This document shows, one piece after another, positions 1-5,351 of a stretch of DNA of 5,407 nucleotides. Below the pieces are notes generated by a model that was not told the DNA's origin, made no database searches, and was given only the letters and a program-made list of their open reading frames with translations. The stretch is from Lachnoclostridium phytofermentans (lineage in GTDB: Bacteria > Bacillota > Clostridia > Lachnospirales > Lachnospiraceae), in contig DPVV01000207.1 of assembly GCA_003526525.1 (NCBI GenBank), positions 1 through 5,407 of the forward strand. The letters run 5' to 3'. Positions within the stretch are counted from its first letter, which is position 1; every line of letters begins with the position of its first letter. The position numbers and the translations under genes are program-made.

Positions 1-44
1 GTACGGTAGCCATAAGTACAGAGCCATAAGCACGGTAGCCAAAA
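1..44. repeat. Imperfect 15-bp tandem repeats at left edge
   Basis: Three adjacent copies of one unit can be aligned: GTACGGTAGCCATAA (1-15), GTACAGAGCCATAA (16-29, one base shorter) and GCACGGTAGCCAAAA (30-44). A diverged fourth core, GAACAGTAACC, follows at 51-61 and forms one arm of the adjacent terminator; its complement recurs as GGCTACTGTTC at 77-87. The array starts at the first base of the window, so it may continue to the left. No coding frame is suggested. Function unknown; slippage-driven expansion next to the terminator is the simplest explanation. Confidence 0.6.
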
Positions 45-97
45 TTAAAAGAACAGTAACCTACTCATATGAATTTGGCTACTGTTCTTTTAAATTT
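41..97 (-). terminator. Rho-independent terminator of the cheV operon
   Basis: The arms at 45-61 and 77-93 are complementary over 17 bp with a single G-U type mismatch (GTAACC against GGCTAC) and enclose a 15-nt loop. Read on the minus strand, the 3' arm ends in UUCUUUUAA and runs on into UUUU (complement of 41-44). It begins about 17 nt past the stop codon of the preceding minus-strand gene, the expected place for the end of the operon. The near-symmetrical flanks (AAAA at 41-44, TTT at 95-97) could allow termination in both directions. Confidence 0.8.
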
Positions 98-113
98 GAG
101 ATTGTCTTATAAA

Positions 114-2000
114 TTACTTTTCAGATTTTTTAACCAATTTATCATCATGCTTTTCTAATATCACATTATAAACTGCCATACTATAATCTAATTGCGTAGG
201 ACTATTGATAATATCATATGCTTCATCAACAGATACATAAAATTTCTCATTTAATTCGTTAATTATTCGATCTCGAACATAATCTAAATCTGTTTGTATT
301 CCAAGTTCTGTCGCAAAAGTATAATATTTATCATAACGCTCTAAGCCTTTTAGTAAAGAATCTAAAGCTTGTGGATACATATCAATAGCAGAATAATTGT
401 TATAAGAATTTAACTGCTTATTCACAAACATAACTGTCATTATCTTATCATAAATTTCAATATCTTCATCTCTTATCTCTAATCCATACACCTGGTTATA
501 AGCTTCGTTATAACGTTGCATATCAAAATTTTTGGTAGCATTTTGAACATTTATAGCATAAGTATAGATATTCGTCCCTATGACAACAAATACGGCAATA
601 CTTGCAAATAATGCAAATATAAAAGAAGCACCAATTCGATTAATTCTACCTTCATTTGCATCAATCTCATCAATTAACTCTTGCACTTCTCTAGAGAGTC
701 GCTCTTTTTCTTCTTTCTTTACTTTCGCCCGCTCTACCTTAGCTTTTTTTGCTTTTATTGAATCATCCTTAGCTTTCTTTTTCGCTGCTAATTTATCTGC
801 TTTTTTCTTAGCTATAGTAGCCTTTTTTTCTTTTTCTTCTTCTAGGGCTTTTCCTTCTTTTTCCTTAGCATCATTTATAATATCTTGCTTTAATTGCTCC
901 CTTTCATCTTCAGAGTATTCAACTTTCACGTTCCCGAAAACACGAGAAAACAGGTTATTTCTACTACTTTTTTCTTTGTCAGACTTTTTATTTTTCTTTG
1001 ACTTTACTTCAAGATTCTCTATTTCTTTTTGCGGAACTTCATAATGATTAGGAATATCCGGTATTAATTTAAGTAATTCTTCATCAATACCTTCGTCTTC
1101 TAAACCAGAAATCCCACCAAGAGCATCTTGATAGATTCCACCGATGTCTTTTGTTGATGAATTTAACAAATCTTCCGGTTCGCTGTATAAACCTAACATT
1201 GGATCTACCCTAGACCCTTCATCATCCATGAAATCATCAATGGAAAGTACATCTGAAGCATAATCCTCTTGACTATTGTCTTCCGGTGTTCTATTAATTT
1301 CATTTAATAAATCAAGTATATCTTGATTTCCATCAAAATCAGGCGTACTACCCACTACAAACTCTCCCTCTGCTTCTTTATAATTGTTGTTAAAGAAATT
1401 ATCGTTAAGTGTATCACTTAAATTTATTTTTTCTTTCTCTAAAATATCTTCTTCTGTTGTTGCTGCTAACTCAGAAAGTGATAGATTAGCTATTTCATTT
1501 TCTACACTGTTGTCATCATACTCAACTTTTTCTAATTCTTGTTCCAGTATAAAATCTGTATTTGGTTCGATTGAATTAATTTCATCCTGTTCCTTAAATT
1601 TGTCTTGCATTTGAATTAATTCATTTTCATCTTTTGTATCATGAATGAGACTTTGATCGCTGTTTACATCCTGAGTAAAACTTTTGTCAATGGTTTCATC
1701 CTTTATTTCATCACTGTTCGAAGAATACATTAGTTTTCCATGTTCTTCAAACTCATTGTGATTTAATAAAGACTGAAGTTCCTTGTTATTTGTTAAATCA
1801 TCAGTTTCTGTACCAAAGATACTATAATCCTCAGGTATATAATTTTCATCTGCACCTGTAATATTTTCGCTATTATGTAGTGCTTCCATTGATTCAGATA
1901 GAGTATTGAAATACGAATGATCCAAGCCTAACTCTTTACAGTTTAAGCAATATTCACTATTGTCCTTTACTTCGGCATGACATATCTTGCATCTATTCAA
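114..2000 (-). CDS. Zinc-ribbon, charged-linker, single-pass membrane protein of unknown function
   Basis: I do not recognise this 628-residue protein as a named family. Seen in order: a zinc-ribbon-like knuckle with C4-x2-C7 and C18-x2-C21; a long acidic, Asn/Ser-rich, probably disordered stretch (about 35-330); a lysine-rich, probably coiled-coil stretch (about 333-435, with runs such as AKKKADKLAAKKKAK); one hydrophobic helix (about 457-480, ASFIFALFASIAVFVVIG); and a mainly helical C-terminal domain (about 485-628) with weak TPR-like periodicity (YNEAYNQVYGL, YPQALDSLLKGLERYDKYY). The basic flank before the membrane helix predicts N-in/C-out topology, so about 455 residues including the zinc ribbon are cytoplasmic. 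The start is TTG at 2000-1998: AGGTGG (2008-2013) sits 7 nt upstream, and the first internal Met would remove the zinc ribbon. It lies 32 nt after cheV with a terminator behind it, so co-transcription is likely. A scaffold or envelope-linked role in motility is only a guess from position. Confidence 0.85.
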   Translation of the reverse strand: MNRCKICHAEVKDNSEYCLNCKELGLDHSYFNTLSESMEALHNSENITGADENYIPEDYSIFGTETDDLTNNKELQSLLNHNEFEEHGKLMYSSNSDEIKDETIDKSFTQDVNSDQSLIHDTKDENELIQMQDKFKEQDEINSIEPNTDFILEQELEKVEYDDNSVENEIANLSLSELAATTEEDILEKEKINLSDTLNDNFFNNNYKEAEGEFVVGSTPDFDGNQDILDLLNEINRTPEDNSQEDYASDVLSIDDFMDDEGSRVDPMLGLYSEPEDLLNSSTKDIGGIYQDALGGISGLEDEGIDEELLKLIPDIPNHYEVPQKEIENLEVKSKKNKKSDKEKSSRNNLFSRVFGNVKVEYSEDEREQLKQDIINDAKEKEGKALEEEKEKKATIAKKKADKLAAKKKAKDDSIKAKKAKVERAKVKKEEKERLSREVQELIDEIDANEGRINRIGASFIFALFASIAVFVVIGTNIYTYAINVQNATKNFDMQRYNEAYNQVYGLEIRDEDIEIYDKIMTVMFVNKQLNSYNNYSAIDMYPQALDSLLKGLERYDKYYTFATELGIQTDLDYVRDRIINELNEKFYVSVDEAYDIINSPTQLDYSMAVYNVILEKHDDKLVKKSEK

Positions 2001-2007
2001 TCGTACA

Positions 2008-2013
2008 CCACCT
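2008..2013 (-). promoter_or_regulatory. Ribosome binding site fixing a TTG start
   Basis: On the minus strand AGGTGG (extended AGGTGGTG) lies 7 nt before the TTG codon of the zinc-ribbon membrane protein. It is the best Shine-Dalgarno match near the 5' end of this frame and supports the TTG start. It lies inside the 32-nt gap after cheV, so the second gene has its own initiation site and need not depend on reinitiation. Confidence 0.75.
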
Positions 2014-2032
2014 AGCCTATATTTTGTAGTAA

Positions 2033-2941
2033 TTATTCACTTAAAAGTAACTCATCAATTTTAGCTACTAATTGTCCAATCTCTGGTTTTGATAATTGGG
2101 CATTTGCACCTAAGGATTCACCCTTCCTACGCATATCCTCATTTACCAAAGAGGAAAAGATAACGACTGGAATTCCTGATAATTTTGCATCCTCTTTAAC
2201 AAGCTTTGTTAAGTGATGTCCATCCATTACCGGCATCTCAATGTCAGTAATGAGAAGAGCAACCTTTTTATCAACAATTCCTTCTTGCTTGTACTTTAAT
2301 AATAAATCGTAGGCTTCTTTTCCATTCTCAGTCCTAGTGATATTGGTATAGCCCGCTTTTGCAAGACAGTCAACCAACAATTGATTTAGTAAATGAGAAT
2401 CTTCAGCAATAATGATTGGCAAATCACAACGCCTTCTATTATTTAATAAATCCATTTCTGAAACCTTTAAACTAGTTTCAGGACTTATATCGGCTACTAT
2501 TTTTTCAAAATCAAGTAAAATAATTAATTTATTTGATAATTTAACAATTCCAGTTGCTACTCCCATACCAGCGTGATTTAATGTAGCATCTGGTTTTGAG
2601 ATTTCACCCCAAGAGATACGATGAATTCCTAAAACTTTATTTACATGAAAACCAACATGTAGATTATTAAAGTTTGTTACAATAATCATATCTTTGCCAT
2701 CCTGCTCTGTCTCTTGGTGCAGGCTTAGAGTCCTTCTTAAGTCTATGATTGTCATGATAAAATCACGTGGCATATAAATGCCCTCAACAGTAGGGTACGC
2801 GTTAGGTACTGGTGTCGGGCTTATATAAGGCAGTATCTCCCTAATCTTAGCCACATTAATACCATAGCTATTTCCACCAATGGTGAATTCGAGCACTTCT
2901 AATTCGTTTGTGCCACTTTCTAATAATATATTGTTTTCCAT
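2033..2941 (-). CDS. cheV: Chemotaxis protein CheV (CheW-like adaptor fused to a response-regulator receiver)
   Basis: CheV couples chemoreceptors to the CheA kinase through its CheW-like half, and adjusts that coupling through phosphorylation of its receiver half (established for the Bacillus subtilis protein). Here the CheW-like domain covers about residues 12-155 (ILEFTIG-type start LEVLEFTIGGNSYGINVAKI, later LIILLDFEKIV). The receiver covers about 174-300: acidic pair E180/D181 (IIIAEDS), phospho-acceptor D233 (LLITDIEMPVMDG), switch residue S263 (VVIFSS) and K285 (LSKPE). All key receiver residues are present, so phosphorylation should be possible. At 302 residues it matches the usual CheV length of about 300. 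The ATG start is preceded 6 nt upstream by a rather weak GGGGG (2948-2952). It is the first gene of a probable two-gene operon; two candidate promoters lie upstream. No other che or fla gene is in the window, so this is a detached chemotaxis locus. Confidence 0.96.
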   Translation of the reverse strand: MENNILLESGTNELEVLEFTIGGNSYGINVAKIREILPYISPTPVPNAYPTVEGIYMPRDFIMTIIDLRRTLSLHQETEQDGKDMIIVTNFNNLHVGFHVNKVLGIHRISWGEISKPDATLNHAGMGVATGIVKLSNKLIILLDFEKIVADISPETSLKVSEMDLLNNRRRCDLPIIIAEDSHLLNQLLVDCLAKAGYTNITRTENGKEAYDLLLKYKQEGIVDKKVALLITDIEMPVMDGHHLTKLVKEDAKLSGIPVVIFSSLVNEDMRRKGESLGANAQLSKPEIGQLVAKIDELLLSE

Positions 2942-3028
2942 GGTTTACCCCCATATCTTCTTGTAATTCGTATCTATTCAGAAATATATACCTAAGTTTT
3001 TATTTCCTTTTATGTGTATATATATGGT

Positions 3029-3057
3029 ATTATATGATAAAATGACAAAAAATTCAA
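3029..3057 (-). promoter_or_regulatory. Sigma-A type promoter for cheV
   Basis: On the minus strand the -35 hexamer TTGAAT (3057-3052, 4 of 6 to TTGACA) is followed by exactly 17 nt and a perfect -10 hexamer TATAAT (3034-3029). Transcription would start near 3022, giving a leader of about 80 nt to the cheV ATG. The flanks are AT-rich, including a stretch upstream of -35. This is the strongest vegetative promoter match I see in the intergenic region. Confidence 0.7.
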
Positions 3058-3135
3058 TCGTTACATCCATAATACGGCACTATTTTCCATTTTGATTCTG
3101 CAAAAGAATCTATTATATATTGTTATACTCTATCA

Positions 3136-3163
3136 TTATCGGCTATTTTATTAATTTAGATTA
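3136..3163 (-). promoter_or_regulatory. Candidate sigma-28 (SigD/FliA) motility promoter for cheV
   Basis: The minus strand reads GCCGATAA at 3143-3136, an exact match to the sigma-28 -10 consensus. The -35 side is less clean: TAAT lies 16 nt upstream (3163-3160), and a perfect TAAA lies only 11 nt upstream (3158-3155), whereas about 15 nt is usual. Start would be near 3129, with a leader of about 190 nt to cheV. Motility sigma control fits a chemotaxis gene and supports the reading, but the imperfect -35 element keeps this tentative. Confidence 0.5.
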
Positions 3164-3271
3164 GCAATAAATTAAATTTGGAACACCATCTAAGTCTTTC
3201 ACGTAATTAGCTAAGATTCCTAGTTATATCGCTCAATATGTATAGAATATTTTCCATTCATTAATGTAACA

Positions 3272-3350
3272 AAAAATGCAAGAATAGACGAAACCTTCTG
3301 AATTAATAAGTTTCCTAAATTCAGAGTGTATTGATGATTCTTGCATTTTT
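3272..3350 (-). terminator. Two-tier inverted repeat, probable terminator of the PLP-enzyme gene
   Basis: The outer arms AAAAATGCAAGAAT (3272-3285) and its exact complement (3337-3350) form 14 perfect base pairs. Inside them a second stem pairs TCTGAATT (3297-3304) with AATTCAGA (3318-3325) around a 13-nt loop. On the minus strand the outer stem ends in a run of six T; on the plus strand it ends in TTTTTATT, so it could stop transcription both ways. It lies about 138 nt after the PLP-enzyme stop codon and before the cheV promoters. The 51-nt interior is unusually large for a simple terminator; a small structured RNA or a miniature inverted-repeat element are alternatives. Confidence 0.55.
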
Positions 3351-3487
3351 ATTAAACAATATTTATTTACTAATTAATACCTTTACATAGGTTCATAGTG
3401 AATTATTATCATAAGAATATTCTATATCCATGATCACTATAAATTACGAATAAGTAATAACATAAAAATGAAGAGTGATATTTTTTA

Positions 3488-4879
3488 TTAACCACGATCA
3501 TAAGGTTTGTATGATCTTTCAGTTAACTGAACAGACTCATTTCTAATTTTAGCAAAGTGTCTAACGTGTTCATGCTGCAGTAATTCATTAATCATTGCCA
3601 AAAAACAATCGACATCAGCTTCGTTATTATAGATTCCAAAGCTAATGCGTACCATCCCTTCGGGAGGATAGCAAAGTGTTTTCGAATGATTTTGCACTTC
3701 CGAGACCCCCGTCAGACGGCGCACATAAGAATGGGCGCAAAAGGCAGCATGGCGAACAGCGATAGCGCGATAGCCTGCGAGAAAATTGGCCACCTCTTCA
3801 TTCTTTACGTCACGAATGTTAAATACAGCAATGCCTACTCTATCGTCAATATTTATACTGTCGCCGTAAAGGATAACCCCCGGAATCTTCATAAGCCCAT
3901 CCAGAGCCCTTCTTAGAAGGACTTGCTCGTGTTTTCTAATGTAATCAAAGCCCATATGCTTTAGAATTTCCATTGATTTCAGCATTCCGACTACGCCCGG
4001 GTAATTAGGTGAACCTGCTTCATAACGATCCGGTGCGGGCAAAAAGAGTACCGAATAATCGCATACTGACTCAACCATACCGCCACCATAAAAATGGGAT
4101 ATGTGCTTATTAAGCACATCTGTAAGCCCTACCACTGCGCCGCCACCGAAAGGCGAGTACATTTTGTGTGCTGAGAAAACAAAGAAATCAATGTTTTCTT
4201 CCGGTGTTTCCCCTAACATGCTAAATGCGCGGTGAGCGACAATCTGCGCACCATCCACAATAATCTTCGCTCCGTATTGATGAGCAAGTCTAGCGATGTA
4301 GTGTACATCATTTACATAACCTGTGACATTGGAAGCCGCAGTAACGGTAACATACTTAATCCTGCCATTATACATCTGCAGAAGCCGCTTTACGTCATCG
4401 ATAATCAGACGTCCATTTTTATCTACTTTAGCATATACTGTTTTGGTGCGCTCACGCCATGGCAAGTCGTTTGCGTGATGCTCCATTCGTGTTGAGAGAA
4501 CGATGTCCTTAGGACTTTCGATGAGAGCGGATGCAAGCTTATTTATTCCATCCGTCGTGTTGTTGATATAGAAAGCTGTATAAATATCGCTGTTTGCTCC
4601 AACAAAGTCCTTGACAATTTCACGTCCGTTTGTATATACCTCGGTCGAATGTTCAGACTTTTGTCCTTTTCCGCGACCGATGGAGCCATAGTACATAAGC
4701 TGTCGCTCTATTTCTCTAACGACTTCCTTAAAAGGTGGAGTAGTAGCGGCATTATCTAAATTAATAGCAGGTACCATTTTTTTGTTATCAAGCTCAACCA
4801 ATGCGTCCAGCCCAAACATCATATTACGTATATAATCGCTAGTATTACGCATAGCAGAATTACCTAGGCTGTTATCCAT
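3488..4879 (-). CDS. Cysteine desulfurase-like class V aminotransferase (PLP enzyme)
   Basis: The 463-residue product is a fold-type I PLP enzyme of the class V aminotransferase, SufS/CsdA-like group, which typically removes sulfur (or selenium) from cysteine (or selenocysteine) as an enzyme persulfide. Seen: LDNAATTPP near the N-terminus (41-49); H134/H135 in MEHHAND (His stacks on PLP in this family); D209 in VDGAQ; H216; Schiff-base K239 in FSAHKMYSP; RYEAGSPNY (285-293); C381 in AAFCAH at the catalytic-cysteine loop; and R411 in MVRISFG, likely binding the substrate carboxylate. It is longer than typical SufS (about 405): about 35 extra N-terminal residues, a longer stretch between C381 and R411, and a tail. 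Start ATG is supported by AAGGAG 9 nt upstream. No sufU, sufB or iscU lies beside it, so the sulfur acceptor is unknown. Base composition is clearly less AT-rich than its neighbours (57% GC at 3721-3780, against about 30-32% in sampled stretches of the left-hand genes), which suggests later acquisition. Substrate is inferred, not shown. Confidence 0.88.
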   Translation of the reverse strand: MDNSLGNSAMRNTSDYIRNMMFGLDALVELDNKKMVPAINLDNAATTPPFKEVVREIERQLMYYGSIGRGKGQKSEHSTEVYTNGREIVKDFVGANSDIYTAFYINNTTDGINKLASALIESPKDIVLSTRMEHHANDLPWRERTKTVYAKVDKNGRLIIDDVKRLLQMYNGRIKYVTVTAASNVTGYVNDVHYIARLAHQYGAKIIVDGAQIVAHRAFSMLGETPEENIDFFVFSAHKMYSPFGGGAVVGLTDVLNKHISHFYGGGMVESVCDYSVLFLPAPDRYEAGSPNYPGVVGMLKSMEILKHMGFDYIRKHEQVLLRRALDGLMKIPGVILYGDSINIDDRVGIAVFNIRDVKNEEVANFLAGYRAIAVRHAAFCAHSYVRRLTGVSEVQNHSKTLCYPPEGMVRISFGIYNNEADVDCFLAMINELLQHEHVRHFAKIRNESVQLTERSYKPYDRG

Positions 4880-4888
4880 AATAGATTG

Positions 4889-4894
4889 CTCCTT
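4889..4894 (-). promoter_or_regulatory. Ribosome binding site of the PLP-enzyme gene
   Basis: The minus strand reads AAGGAG (extended AAAAAGGAG), ending 9 nt before the ATG at 4879. This is a strong Shine-Dalgarno match and fixes the start upstream of the unusual N-terminal extension, so the roughly 35 extra residues before LDNAATT are probably translated. Confidence 0.8.
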
Positions 4895-4996
4895 TTTGTT
4901 TTCCAGATATAAGGTTTCCTTAAATATGGATGGAAAGTTAACCGGGGAAGTTGATTTATTTTATGTATATGTGGAACTTCGGTATTTGTTACCTGC

Positions 4997-5012
4997 ATGA
5001 CTGTTCGGTCAT
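4997..5012. promoter_or_regulatory. 16-bp dyad, possible operator
   Basis: ATGAC (4997-5001) and GTCAT (5008-5012) are perfect inverted half-sites separated by TGTTCG. The layout, with TGAC...GTCA half-sites and a central ACCGAAC-like core on the minus strand, resembles operators bound by TetR-family repressors in Firmicutes. It lies about 118 bp upstream of the PLP-enzyme start. No regulator gene is in the window and no promoter clearly overlaps it, so the assignment is an inference from shape alone; a short hairpin is the other reading. Confidence 0.35.
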
Positions 5013-5014
5013 AA

Positions 5015-5119
5015 CCAGCAACTGCAATTTATTGCATCCGAAAAGATGTTGAGGATAATTTAGAAACTCTTAAAAAGAGATGTTTAGATGAGATTAAACT
5101 GTTTAGAAAAGTAGAATAG
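5015..5119 (+). pseudogene. Possible C-terminal remnant of a plus-strand gene
   Basis: The plus strand stays open for 34 codons between TAA (5012-5014) and TAG (5117-5119). The translation has a protein-like amphipathic helix: DVEDNLETLKKRCLDEIK followed by LFRKVE. It contains no ATG, GTG or TTG in frame, so it cannot be a gene by itself. The hairpin that follows at 5151-5196 has a better U-tract on the plus strand, as expected if a plus-strand gene once ended here. An adjacent frame is open from ATG 4926 to 5000 (24 codons), which may belong to the same decayed gene. I cannot name the family, and chance is a real alternative for such a short frame. Confidence 0.25.
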
Positions 5120-5150
5120 TTATATCGAATTGCAAGAGTAGAATACAACT

Positions 5151-5196
5151 AAAGAAGGATCTTTTACAAAATTTATTTTGCAAAAGATCCTTCTTT
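5151..5196 (-). terminator. Terminator of the rRNA/tRNA-Glu unit (probably bidirectional)
   Basis: Arms at 5151-5171 and 5176-5196 pair over 21 bp with a single G-U type mismatch around a 4-nt loop, a very stable hairpin. It begins 7 nt after the 3' end of tRNA-Glu on the minus strand. The minus-strand 3' arm ends CUUCUUU and is then followed by AG, a short U-tract. On the plus strand the hairpin is followed by TTTTTAT (with the arm's own Ts), a stronger tail, so it may also stop transcription approaching from the left. Confidence 0.85.
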
Positions 5197-5202
5197 TTAT
5201 AA

Positions 5203-5274
5203 TGACTCCAAGGGGATTTGAACCCCTGTTACCGCCGTGAAAGGGCGGTGTCTTAACCGCTTGACCATGGAGCC
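5203..5274 (-). tRNA. tRNA-Glu (anticodon UUC)
   Basis: The minus strand folds into a full cloverleaf. The acceptor stem is GGCTCCA (5274-5268) with TGGAGTC (5210-5204), including one G-U pair. The anticodon stem is CCGCC/GGCGG with loop CTTTCAC, giving anticodon UUC at plus positions 5239-5241. The T arm is AGGGG-TTCAAAT-CCCCT. The discriminator base is A (5203). The 3' CCA is not encoded: the genomic sequence continues with TTAT, so CCA must be added by tRNA nucleotidyltransferase. It sits 77 nt after the 23S gene and before a terminator, so it is probably the last gene of the rRNA operon. Confidence 0.97.
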
Positions 5275-5351
5275 AAAGAACATTTCTCTAGTACCATTGT
5301 ACTCTCAAAACTTCATATTGATATACTCTTGATTTTTAAACAAACCTTTTA

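Larger units (their letters stand above)
2942..3487. other. 546-bp intergenic region: promoters and terminator, no gene
   Basis: This AT-rich gap separates the PLP-enzyme gene from cheV. From right to left it holds: a weak 7-bp inverted repeat just past the PLP-enzyme gene (ATAGTGA 3395-3401, TCACTAT 3434-3440); the two-tier inverted repeat (3272-3350); a sigma-28-like promoter; a 6-bp hairpin (GATTCT 3094-3099, AGAATC 3105-3110) that would fall in the longer cheV leader; and a sigma-A promoter. An 11-bp direct repeat TATTTTCCATT occurs at 3081-3091 and 3248-3258. I found no short ORF with a credible ribosome binding site and no riboswitch core I can recognise. Confidence 0.7.
4880..5150. other. 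Upstream region of the PLP-enzyme gene, without an intact gene
   Basis: This 271-bp stretch holds the ribosome binding site, a small hairpin next to it (TAAGG 4910-4914, CCTTA 4918-4922), a 16-bp dyad at 4997-5012 and a possible plus-strand gene remnant. I could not find a convincing sigma-A promoter for the minus-strand gene. The best match, TTGTAT-N18-TATAAC near 5124-5147, is weak and overlaps the rRNA/tRNA terminator side. The enzyme's true promoter is therefore unresolved. Confidence 0.5.

Noticed and set aside
1..44. CRISPR array
   Set aside because: Units are about 15 bp, directly adjacent, imperfect and without unique spacers.
580..1044. Plus-strand open frame of 154 codons, Ser/Phe-rich
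   Set aside because: It lies antisense to the lysine-rich and membrane segments of the minus-strand gene. Its Phe/Ser/Leu-rich composition is just the complement of Lys/Glu codons, and it has no credible ribosome binding site.
1384..1614. Plus-strand open frame of 76 codons
   Set aside because: Antisense to the acidic stretch of the zinc-ribbon protein; low-complexity Ser/Leu translation typical of a shadow frame.
3012..3095. Short plus-strand frame of 27 codons starting at ATG 3012
   Set aside because: No Shine-Dalgarno site before the ATG, AT-rich translation without features, and it overlaps the cheV promoter.
2942..3135. Riboswitch (for example c-di-GMP type) in the cheV leader
   Set aside because: I looked for a conserved riboswitch core in the minus-strand leader and found none; only a 6-bp hairpin is present.
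3395..3440. Inverted repeat ATAGTGA...TCACTAT just after the PLP-enzyme stop codon as a terminator
   Set aside because: Only 7 bp of AT-rich pairing around a 32-nt loop and no U-tract directly after it; the structure at 3272-3350 is a better terminator.
3686..3916. Plus-strand open frame of 76 codons inside the PLP-enzyme gene
   Set aside because: The minus-strand frame here encodes conserved catalytic motifs including C381, and the plus frame shows no recognisable motif.
4232..4495. Plus-strand open frame of 87 codons inside the PLP-enzyme gene
   Set aside because: Antisense to the conserved VDGAQ and MEHHAND region; shadow of the real gene.
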